This document shows, in pieces, positions 57,598-64,000 of a stretch of DNA of 64,000 nucleotides; position 1 is the stretch's first letter; each line of letters begins with the position of its first letter. Below the pieces are notes generated by a model, which saw only the letters and a program-made list of their open reading frames with translations, did no database searches and had not been told where the DNA came from. The translations under genes were made by a program, and so were the position numbers. Source of the DNA: Verrucomicrobiota bacterium (GTDB lineage: Bacteria; Verrucomicrobiota; Verrucomicrobiia; Opitutales; Opitutaceae); assembly GCA_023457715.1 (NCBI GenBank), contig JAEWKR010000023.1, forward strand, positions 1-64,000, in the 5' to 3' direction.

Positions 57598-58157
57598 GGG
57601 CCGCAAAAAGGCACAAAAGGCGCAAGAAGTCGGAAGGGACGCTGATCAACGCTGGTTCGGACGAGCGCCCATAGCGTTTCCCCTGCGCCTTTTTTTTGCG
57701 CGTTCTGCGCATTTTTGCGGCAATCCTCTGTGCCTTGGCGGCCGACCGCTTCCGGCACCTTCCGCAAGCTGCCGCAGGAACCGGGCAGCCGGCTTTCGGA
57801 AGGGCCGCAAAAAGACGCAAAAGGCGCAAGAAGTCGGAAGGGACGCTAATCTGCGCTGATCAACGCTGGTTCGGTTGAGCGCCCATAGCGATTCCCCTGC
57901 GCCTTGTTTTTGCGCGTTCTGCGCATTTTTGCGGCAATCCTCTGTGCCTTGGCGGCCGACCGCTTCCGGCACCTTCCGCAAGCTGCCGTAGGAACCGGGC
58001 AGCCGGCTTTCGAAAGGGCCGCAAGAAGGCGCAAAAGGCGCAAGAAGTCGGAAGGGACGCTAATCTGCGCTGATCGCTGGTTCGGATGAGCGCCCATAGC
58101 GTTTCCCCTGCGCCATTTTTTTGCGCGTTCTGCGCATTCTTGCGGCAATCCTCTGGG
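57598..58157. repeat. Three tandem copies of a ~210-bp intergenic repeat
   Basis: Copies span 57598-57801, 57802-58015 and 58016-58157 (the last lacks the 3' third). Each starts GGGCCGCAA(A/G)AAGRCGC, contains GGAAGGGACGCT, CCCATAGCG, CCCCTGCGCC, TTTTTGCGCGTTCTGCGCAT and CCTCTGTGCC, and ends CAGCCGGCTTTCG. Inverted arms AAAAAGGCGCAAAAGGCGC and GCGCCTTTTTTTTGCGCG could pair. Fragments recur inverted at 62441-62600 and 62782-62836. No coding function is seen in any frame. Confidence 0.93.
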
Positions 58158-58235
58158 TCCCGGACGCGTCGTGCACTCTCTGCTTAGCTCCGCTTCCTCC
58201 GGTGAAAAATGGCCACGATTGCGAACCGCCGTCTG

Positions 58236-59294
58236 TCATTTGCCTCGCCCCAACCGCACCTTGCGGCCCGTGCGCGCCGACGCGTAAGCGGCGAGCATGA
58301 TTCGGAGAACCTCGCGACCGTCCCGGCCGGTCACGAGGGGATCCGCCCCGGTGCGAACGCAGGCGATGAAATGCTGCAGCTCCTGGGGGTAGCCCTGATT
58401 GAAAGCCTCTTCGAAAATCGTGAAGGTCCAACCCTTCGTGGACCCCGCCTTCTCCATCGCGTAGCCGTAGCCGGCTTCGCTGTAGGTCAGCGCCGAGTTG
58501 CCCTGGAAAAGGTCCGCATAGGCAACTCCGCCCGTGCCATACACCTCGACGCGGTCCTCCATGCCACCGAGCTTGGCCCAGCTGTTCTCGGCCACGCCGA
58601 TGGCGCCGCCCTCGAATTCCACGATGCAGACGGAGTTTTCCTCGGCCGCCGTCCGCCCTCCGTGCCGCAACCCATATTGCATGTGCGCATACACGCTGAC
58701 CGCCTTCGGCGCGCCCCCGAGCATCCAGCGGAACCAGCCGATGCCGTGACAGCCCATGTCCATGAGCGCGCCGCCGCCCGAGCGCTTCACGTCGTAAAAC
58801 CACTCGCTGTGCGGCCCCGAGTGTTTTTCGCACTGCCGCAGGTGATACAATTTTCCCAGCGCCCCTTCGTTGACCAGTTTGCGCACGCGCTCGTATTTCG
58901 GGGCAAAACACAGCTCCTCGGCGTACATCAATCGCACGCCGGCCTTGTCACACGCGCGGACCATGGCGTCGGCTTCCGCCAGCGTGACGGCGAGCGGTTT
59001 CTCGATGATCACGTGCCGGCCCGCCGCCGCTGCCATGAGCACCGCTTCGGCGTGCAGGAAGTTGGGCAGGCAGACGTCCACCACATCGCAGCCCGAGTCC
59101 TCGATGGCCTGCGCGAGCGAGGTGAAAACGCGCGGCAGCCCATGGCGCTTCGCGAACCGCAGTCCGCGACGGCGATCGCGGGTGAAGACGCCCACCACCT
59201 CGGCGTCAGGCACAAACCGGTGGTACGATTCAACGTGAATGTCGGCGATGAAGCCCGCGCCGAGCACCGCCACCTTGGTCTTGCTCATGGACAT
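58236..59294 (-). CDS. Gfo/Idh/MocA-family oxidoreductase
   Basis: The 352-residue NAD(P)-dependent sugar dehydrogenase-like protein has the Rossmann motif VAVLGAGFIADIHVESYHRF, VCLPNFLHAEAVLMAA, EKPLAVTLAEADAMV with the catalytic Lys, and the C-terminal beta domain with GGGALMDMGCHGIGWFRWML carrying the usual Asp/His. The substrate is unknown. It is divergent from a GH78-like gene; both may act in plant-sugar catabolism. Start M1 or M3 are equally possible. Confidence 0.92.
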   Translation of the reverse strand: MSMSKTKVAVLGAGFIADIHVESYHRFVPDAEVVGVFTRDRRRGLRFAKRHGLPRVFTSLAQAIEDSGCDVVDVCLPNFLHAEAVLMAAAAGRHVIIEKPLAVTLAEADAMVRACDKAGVRLMYAEELCFAPKYERVRKLVNEGALGKLYHLRQCEKHSGPHSEWFYDVKRSGGGALMDMGCHGIGWFRWMLGGAPKAVSVYAHMQYGLRHGGRTAAEENSVCIVEFEGGAIGVAENSWAKLGGMEDRVEVYGTGGVAYADLFQGNSALTYSEAGYGYAMEKAGSTKGWTFTIFEEAFNQGYPQELQHFIACVRTGADPLVTGRDGREVLRIMLAAYASARTGRKVRLGRGK

Positions 59295-59386
59295 CAGCTA
59301 AAGCGGCGGCCACGCCCCGGCAATCCTGCAGCGGCAATCGCCAGGCCTCTTGCCACGCCTTTGCGCGCGGAGTGAGGCTGCGAGAT

Positions 59387-59490
59387 TGCTGGCAGCTCGG
59401 CGACGGGAGGTTTGACCAGCGGGCGGTGCCTTGGTCCTGCCAGCAACGCCCTTGCCCGTTCGAAGGGCGGGCCAAAGCACCGCCCTCCTC
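59387..59490. repeat. Imperfect long hairpin between divergent genes
   Basis: GGGCGGTGCCTTGGTCC (59421-59437) pairs imperfectly with GGGCCAAAGCACCGCCC (59469-59485). TTGCTGGCA at 59387-59395 also has an inverted copy inside the loop. The region is the promoter gap of the divergent oxidoreductase and glycosidase genes. It resembles the GGGCGG/ACCGCCC palindromes rather than a known RNA. Confidence 0.5.
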
Positions 59491-59552
59491 CCAGGCAACG
59501 CGGCGCGCTTCCCCGCTCGCCTCGCACGGGGATTTCGATTTTGTTCCCCGGC

Positions 59553-61955
59553 ATGAACGTATGCCTTCCGCCCCTACGGCTCGCGTTGCTCCTGCTGGTG
59601 CCCGGTTTCGCCCTCGCGGCTCCCGCCGTGCCCGCGCCCAACCCGGAACTCATCCGGAGTTTCTGGTCCGCCGTCTGGATCGCCGACGGCCAGGCTCCCG
59701 CGCAGGAATATGGTGTCTTCCATTTCCGCCGCGCGTTCGAGCTCCGGGACAAGCCGGCACGGTTTCTGGTGCATGTCTCGGCGGACAATCGATTCCAGCT
59801 CTTCGTGAATGGCGCGGGCATCGCCCGCGGTCCCGCGCGCGGGGACCCGATGCACTGGCGTTATGAGACCATCGACCTCGCACCGCACCTGCGCGCCGGC
59901 CGCAACGTGATCGCGGCCGAGGTGTGGAATGCCGCCGCCAGCAAACCCTGGGCCCAGATGGCGATGCGGACGGCATTCCTGCTCCAGGGCGACACCGAGG
60001 CCGAGCACGTCGTCAACACCGGCCCGACTTGGAAAGTGCTGCACAATCCCGCGCACACGCCGCAACCCGTCGATCGCGCCGCCTTGCAGACGTTCATTGT
60101 CTCGGGCGACGGCGACCGCGTGGAGGGTTCGCGCTATCCTTGGGGCTGGGAACAGCCCGATTTCGACGACCATGCGTGGCGCGCGGCGGTGAAACTGGCC
60201 GACGCCATCCCCTATGGCGTGGGAACAGGGACAGACTGGTGGCTGGTGCAAAACCGGCTCCCCCCGATGGAAGAGACGCCTCAACCGCTCGGCCAGGTTC
60301 GGCGTTCCACGGGCGTCACGGTGCCGGACGGGTTTCTCGCCGGGCGGGCGCCACTCCACATCCCGCCCCGAACGGAGGCTACGATCCTTCTCGATCAGAC
60401 TTTCGAGACCAACGCCTACCCCACGCTGACCGTTTCGGGCGGCAAGGGGACCGAGATCACGGCCAGTTACGCGGAAGCGCTGGTGGACGCGAATCGACAG
60501 AAGGGCAACCGCAACGACATCGAAGGCCGGCGGCTCATCGGCGTGAGCGACGTGTTCCTGCCGGACGGCGGCGAAAACCGCACCTTTTCGACCCTGTGGT
60601 TCCGCACCTACCGGTACGTGGAGCTTCGAATCCGGACGGGGGAGATGCCCCTCACCGTCCACGGGTACACCGCCGCGTTCACGGGCTATCCGTTCAAGGA
60701 AACCGGCCGTTTCCAAAGCAACGATCCCCGGCTGGCAAAGATCTGGGAGGTGGGTTGGCGGACGGCACGGCTCTGCGCGCATGAAACGTACTTTGATTGT
60801 CCGTATTATGAGCAGCTCCAATACGTGGGGGACACGCGCCTGCAGGCGTTGATCTCGCTCTACGTGGCCGGCGATGACCGCCTGATGCGCAACGCGATCG
60901 AACTCTACGATCACTCGCGGGTCGCCGAGGGGCTCACGCAGAGTCGGTACCCATCGGTGCAACCGCAGATCATCAACACGTTCTCCCTGTTCTGGATCGA
61001 CATGGTGCACGACTACTGGATGCACCGCGAAGATCGCGCCTTTGTGGCCGACAAACTTCCCGGCGCCCGCAACGTGCTGGAGTGGTTCGAACGGCATCTG
61101 GACGCGACGTCCGGGATCCTCGGGCCCCTGCCCTACTGGACCTTCGTCGACTGGCCGGACGAATGGCCCTGGTCGGAGGAGAACCACATCGGCGGCGAAC
61201 CCCCGGGCGCTCGTACCGGCGGTTCCGCGATCGTCACCCTCCAGCTTTCCGGGACCCTGCAGCGGGCCGCCGAACTGTTTGCCGCCCACGGAGACCCCGC
61301 GCTGGCTGGCCGCTACCGCACCCTCGCGGAGCGGCTCAACCGCCGGACCGTGGAGCTGTGCTGGGACGCCTCCCGTCGCATGCTCGCGGATACGCCGGAA
61401 AAGCGCAGCTTCAGCCAGCACGCCAATGTGATGGCCGTGCTGGCCGGTGCGGTGCAGGGGGACGCGGCGCGCGATCTGATCACCCGGGTCGCCGCTGATC
61501 GCACGCTCGTCCAGACGACCTACTATTTCCGGTTCTACCTGCTGCGCGCGATGAAGCAGGTCGGGCTCGGCGACCAGTACATCGCGCAACTCGGGCCCTG
61601 GCACGACATGCTCGCGCGCGGCCTCACGACCTTTGCGGAGCGGCAGGAGCCAACCCGCAGCGACTGCCACGCGTGGAGTTCGACCCCCTGCTACGAATTT
61701 CTGGCGACGGTGGCGGGCATTGAACCGGCCGCGCCGGGCTTTCGCGCGGTGCGGATCACCCCGCACCTGGGCGGTTTGACCCAGGTGAAGGCGTCGGTGC
61801 CAACCCCGTCCGGCAACATCGAGGCACGTTACGCGACCACGCCGAAAGGCGTCGCCGCCGAAATCACCTTGCCCGCGGGAATGACGGGCGAACTGGTGTG
61901 GAAGGGCCGTCGCACGCCGCTGCAATCAGGCGCGCAATCGATGGTCTTGGAATAA
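59553..61955 (+). CDS. Secreted GH78-like alpha-L-rhamnosidase family protein
   Basis: The 800-residue protein has a signal peptide (MNVCLPPLRLALLLLVPGFA, cleaved near ALAAP), N-terminal beta domains (FLVHVSADNRFQLFVNGAGI), and an (alpha/alpha)6 catalytic barrel. HETYFDCPYYEQLQYVGDTR in frame near 413-432 corresponds to the GH78 DCPQxxExxGWxGD signature with the catalytic acid. WPDEWPWSEENHIGGEP and CHAWSSTPCYEFLATVAGIE fit the late barrel. It probably hydrolyses terminal rhamnosides or related glycosides in the periplasm. The family assignment is firm to GH78-like level; linkage is unknown. Confidence 0.85.
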   Translation: MNVCLPPLRLALLLLVPGFALAAPAVPAPNPELIRSFWSAVWIADGQAPAQEYGVFHFRRAFELRDKPARFLVHVSADNRFQLFVNGAGIARGPARGDPMHWRYETIDLAPHLRAGRNVIAAEVWNAAASKPWAQMAMRTAFLLQGDTEAEHVVNTGPTWKVLHNPAHTPQPVDRAALQTFIVSGDGDRVEGSRYPWGWEQPDFDDHAWRAAVKLADAIPYGVGTGTDWWLVQNRLPPMEETPQPLGQVRRSTGVTVPDGFLAGRAPLHIPPRTEATILLDQTFETNAYPTLTVSGGKGTEITASYAEALVDANRQKGNRNDIEGRRLIGVSDVFLPDGGENRTFSTLWFRTYRYVELRIRTGEMPLTVHGYTAAFTGYPFKETGRFQSNDPRLAKIWEVGWRTARLCAHETYFDCPYYEQLQYVGDTRLQALISLYVAGDDRLMRNAIELYDHSRVAEGLTQSRYPSVQPQIINTFSLFWIDMVHDYWMHREDRAFVADKLPGARNVLEWFERHLDATSGILGPLPYWTFVDWPDEWPWSEENHIGGEPPGARTGGSAIVTLQLSGTLQRAAELFAAHGDPALAGRYRTLAERLNRRTVELCWDASRRMLADTPEKRSFSQHANVMAVLAGAVQGDAARDLITRVAADRTLVQTTYYFRFYLLRAMKQVGLGDQYIAQLGPWHDMLARGLTTFAERQEPTRSDCHAWSSTPCYEFLATVAGIEPAAPGFRAVRITPHLGGLTQVKASVPTPSGNIEARYATTPKGVAAEITLPAGMTGELVWKGRRTPLQSGAQSMVLE

Positions 61956-61969
61956 GTCGCGATTTGCGG

Positions 61970-62070
61970 GCGAGCCGCCCGCGGTCCATCCGGACACTGG
62001 ACCGCAGGCGGCCCCCCCCGCAACCTGGTCCATCCGGACACTGGACCGCGGGCGGCCCGCCCGCATTCAG
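61970..62070. repeat. Two copies of GGTCCATCCGGACACTGGACC palindrome
   Basis: GGTCCATCCGGACACTGGAC occurs at 61992-62011 and 62028-62047 with a C after each. Each copy is itself a GGTCCA...TGGACC hairpin. They are flanked by GCGGGCGAGCCGCCCGC and GGGCGGCCCGCCCGC. The whole sits just after the glycosidase stop codon. Confidence 0.85.
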
Positions 62071-62075
62071 GGAAA

Positions 62076-62106
62076 CAAAAAACGCCGCGCCCGAAGGCCG
62101 GCGTTT
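62076..62106 (-). terminator. Intrinsic terminator of the ferredoxin gene
   Basis: On the minus strand AAACGCCGGCC, a TTCG loop and GGCGCGGCGTT are followed by TTTTTTG. The stem is GC-rich with one bulge and begins 24 nt past the stop codon. Confidence 0.8.
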
Positions 62107-62129
62107 GGGAAAGAGAAAGGAAACGTCGC

Positions 62130-62360
62130 TCAGCTGCCGTCGTTGCCGATGGAGGCCGTGGCGCAGCCCGCGGCGATCTCCTCCAGCAAATTGACTTCCT
62201 CGGCGGTGGCCGGCTGGCGGATCACGTACGAAAAGCCCGCGTCATCGCGCGCGAAGAATTCGGGCGCCTGGGCACGGCATTGGTCGCAGTCGATGCACGA
62301 GGAATCGACGTAGTATTGGCCAGGGATGTTGTTGGGAATGCGGTCGCTAAGATTAGCCAT
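62130..62360 (-). CDS. Single-cluster 4Fe-4S ferredoxin
   Basis: The 76-residue protein has YVDSSCIDCDQCRAQAPEFF with Cys22, Cys25 and Cys28 and a distal Cys66 in AAGCATAS, the CxxCxxC...C pattern of small monocluster ferredoxins. It carries electrons in the cytoplasm; the partner is unknown. The ATG MANLSDRIPNNIPG is used, since upstream frame translates the dispersed repeat. An intrinsic terminator follows. Confidence 0.9.
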   Translation of the reverse strand: MANLSDRIPNNIPGQYYVDSSCIDCDQCRAQAPEFFARDDAGFSYVIRQPATAEEVNLLEEIAAGCATASIGNDGS

Positions 62361-62826
62361 TGGTTGAAACAGGTTCGGTGCAAAACGTACACCGCCTGCC
62401 CTGAACCCGCTCCCCACAAATTGACCGGCTAGCGCTATTTCTTGCGGAAGGTGCCGGAAGCGGTCGGCCGCCAAGGCACAGAGGATTGCCGCAAGAATGC
62501 GCAGAACGCGCAAAAAAACAGGCGCAGGGGAAACGCTTGGGGCGCCTAACTTCCGTTCATCCGAACCAGCGTTGATCAGCGCAGATTAGCGTCCCTTCCG
62601 ATCCCGCAGTGCTATCCCTGCATTTCGTGTTTTTTCAGCACGATTTGTTTTGGGCTCCTCCCAATCCTCTCAACCACAGATGAACACAGATGGACTCAGA
62701 TTTGGAAAAAGACCGGCCTGGATCCGTGTCCATTTGTGTTCATCTGTGGTTCAATGGGTTTGATTTGGTTGCGGCGCAGCCGCTCTAAGCCTTTTTGCGG
62801 CCCTTCCGAAAGCTGGCTGCCCGGTC
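62361..62826. repeat. Mosaic of dispersed repeat modules between ferredoxin and YqeY genes
   Basis: In order: an inverted fragment of the 210-bp repeat (62441-62600), the 33-bp repeat (62609-62641), a palindrome with CCACAGATGAACACAGATGG arms (62671-62701 and 62721-62752), the module ending CAGCCGCTC (62758-62786, also at 2002-2030) and a second inverted 210-bp fragment (62782-62836). The last reaches into the YqeY gene. No gene is seen. Confidence 0.9.
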
Positions 62827-63276
62827 CTACGGCAGCTTCGCCTGGACCAGCTTACTCACGGCTCCGAAGTCGATCAGGCCGGCGTCGGGATGCTTTTTCA
62901 GCGCCCCGATCACCTTGCCCATGTCTTTCTTGGACGCGGCGCCCGTCTCCGCAATCGCCGCCGCGACCAGGGCGTCGAGCTTGGCGCTGTCCAGCCCCTG
63001 CGGCAGGTACTGCTCGAGCAGCTTGATTTCCGCTTCGTTGGCCGCGACCAGATCCGTCCGACCACCCTTTTCGAACTCCGCCTTGGCGTCCGCCAGGTTC
63101 TTCACCCCCTTGCGCATCGTCGCGACCACCAGGGCCTCGTCGATCTCCTTGTTGGCGTCCATCGCCGCCCGCTTGATCGCCGCATCCGCCGTGCGCAGGG
63201 CGAGCGTACGCGCGGAATCGCGGGCTTTCATGGCGGTCACGATATCGGCACGCAGGCGGTCGTAGGTCGGAGACAT
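62827..63276 (-). CDS. yqeY: GatB/YqeY domain protein
   Basis: The 149-residue protein is a stand-alone YqeY helical domain: MSPTYDRLRADIVTAMKARD, SARTLALRTADAAIKRAAMD, NLADAKAEFEKGGRTDLVAA, EAEIKLLEQYLPQGLD and GKVIGALKKHPDAGLIDFGA. It resembles the tRNA-binding tail domain of GatB and may act in tRNA or amidotransferase biology; its exact role is not established. The last residues (AKLP) and the TAG stop lie inside a copy of the 210-bp dispersed repeat. Confidence 0.9.
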   Translation of the reverse strand: MSPTYDRLRADIVTAMKARDSARTLALRTADAAIKRAAMDANKEIDEALVVATMRKGVKNLADAKAEFEKGGRTDLVAANEAEIKLLEQYLPQGLDSAKLDALVAAAIAETGAASKKDMGKVIGALKKHPDAGLIDFGAVSKLVQAKLP

Positions 63277-63312
63277 GGGGAGTGATCCAATTCGGTCCCG
63301 CCTCGCGCGCAA

Positions 63313-63486
63313 TGGGAAAGGGAGTGAGGGGGAAAGGGAATGAGGGAATGAGGGAGTGAGGGAGTGAGGGGGGACGCACTTCGCTCATCTGGGTCCCTTC
63401 TTCCCATCCCTCCCCTTACTCCCTCACCCCCTTAATCCCTCACTCCCTTAATCCCTCACTCCCTTTCCCCCTCACTCCCTTTCCCA
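63313..63486. repeat. Palindrome with (GGGAGTGA)n octamer arms
   Basis: The left arm (63313-63373) is GGGAAAGG, GAGTGAGG, GGGAATGA and GGGAGTGA units. The right arm (63405-63486) is the inverted TCACTCCC/TTAATCCC/TCCCTTTC series. The spacer is about 30 bp. It fills the gap between yqeY and the divergent permease gene. Confidence 0.92.
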
Positions 63487-63551
63487 AACACCGAACCAGC
63501 GGCGGTTTCAGCAGTCTAGCGAGCGGTGCACGTGGGCGACAACAACCCCCA

Positions 63552-64000
63552 GATGACGTGGTTCTTCCGGCTCGCCACGGTGGTGCTGGTCGTGGCGATT
63601 CTGCGCCTTGCGCAGGACGTGCTGATTCCCATCGTTTTCGCCACGCTGCTGGCCTTTCTGCTGGCACCGCTCGTCGTGCGGCTCATGCGATGGCGGCTGC
63701 CAAAGACGGCCGCCATCGTGGTCACCGTAAGCCTCGCGTTCGCGGTGATCGGGGGAATCGGCTGGCTGGTGGCGTCGCAGGCGATCGCGCTCGTGAGGGA
63801 ATTGCCGAACTATGAGCAGAACCTGCAGCGAAAGATCGCCGCGGTGCGGGAAAACGAAAGCCCGGGCGTGGCGTCCCGCGTCGCCCGGATGGTGGAGAAC
63901 CTGCGCCGCGGAATTCAGGCGCCGCGCCCCGCCGAGGCGACGCCTCCGCCCCCGTTGGCCGACGAACCGACGCCGGTGCCCGTCCAGGTGAAGGCCACCG
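63552..64000 (+). CDS. AI-2E family transporter (N-terminal part, runs off the window)
   Basis: The frame opens MTWFFRLATVVLVVAILRLA and stays open to the window end (149 codons). It has two or three membrane helices (about 6-40 and 55-77), then ALVRELPNYEQNLQRKIAAV, the typical cytoplasmic or periplasmic ELPxYxxNL stretch of AI-2E/UPF0118 permeases. A Pro/Ala-rich insertion (APRPAEATPPPPLADEPTPV) follows, as in several family members. The substrate is not established for most of these. The start is an ATG without a clear ribosome site. The 3' end is missing. Confidence 0.8.

Noticed and set aside
57598..58157. CRISPR array
   Set aside because: The unit is about 210 bp with no unique spacers between direct repeats, and no cas genes are in the window.

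Overview
The window is GC-rich, densely coded bacterial chromosome. Gene content (a two-gene bsh thiol cluster, a SSS symporter with PIG-L and DUF2911 proteins, several GH13/GH15/GH78 enzymes, orphan parB) and the abundance of intergenic short-unit repeats suggest a Verrucomicrobiota member, most like Opitutaceae. This is an inference from gene content and style; no rRNA or other decisive marker is present. I see no tRNA, rRNA, CRISPR array or prophage. The only mobile element is one IS110-family insertion.

Layout. 1-3690: a YkgJ-like cysteine-cluster gene, two coupled receiver-domain genes, then a repeat mosaic holding the IS110 element. 3689-12711: a leftward chemotaxis operon reading, in transcription order, MCP/CheZ-like protein, STAS protein, cheY, cheA, transmembrane MCP, cheW, cheR, cheB. 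13021-15628: a receiver-like protein, a Cys-rich unknown, a nucleotidyltransferase-fold protein and a TIM-barrel sugar isomerase/epimerase. 15741-30318: an alpha-glucan/trehalose island. treZ, a GDE-type debranching enzyme and a thioredoxin-reductase-like gene read right; treY, glgX/treX, a second treZ and a GH15 enzyme read left. 30455-33148: bshA, bshB and a short BshC-like protein, a likely bacillithiol-type pathway. 33322-38532: a symporter with a 48-residue partner, a secreted PIG-L deacetylase-like protein and a DUF2911 protein, chained by 4-nt stop/start overlaps.

38785-54783 is mostly housekeeping: gpmI, an aspC-type aminotransferase, a double RHH regulator, a HAD phosphatase, a LolA-like protein, secG, parB, a LysM protein, fmt, der, a second aminotransferase with an Lrp-type regulator, a receiver protein and ffh. 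54989-64000 holds an MBOAT acyltransferase with an SGNH-like partner, a Gfo/Idh/MocA oxidoreductase, a GH78-like glycosidase, a 4Fe-4S ferredoxin, a YqeY-like protein and the start of an AI-2E family permease.

The most unusual property is the intergenic DNA. Nearly every longer gap is built from arrays of 6-9 bp units or palindromes whose two arms are such arrays, one nested inside another. Many arrays begin exactly at a stop codon. The same modules recur at distant loci, and the IS110 element sits between two half-palindromes. The other main points are a half-length BshC-like protein in the bsh operon, a CheZ-type DxTxQ motif inside an MCP-like protein, and an intrinsic terminator that doubles as signal-peptide codons downstream of secG.
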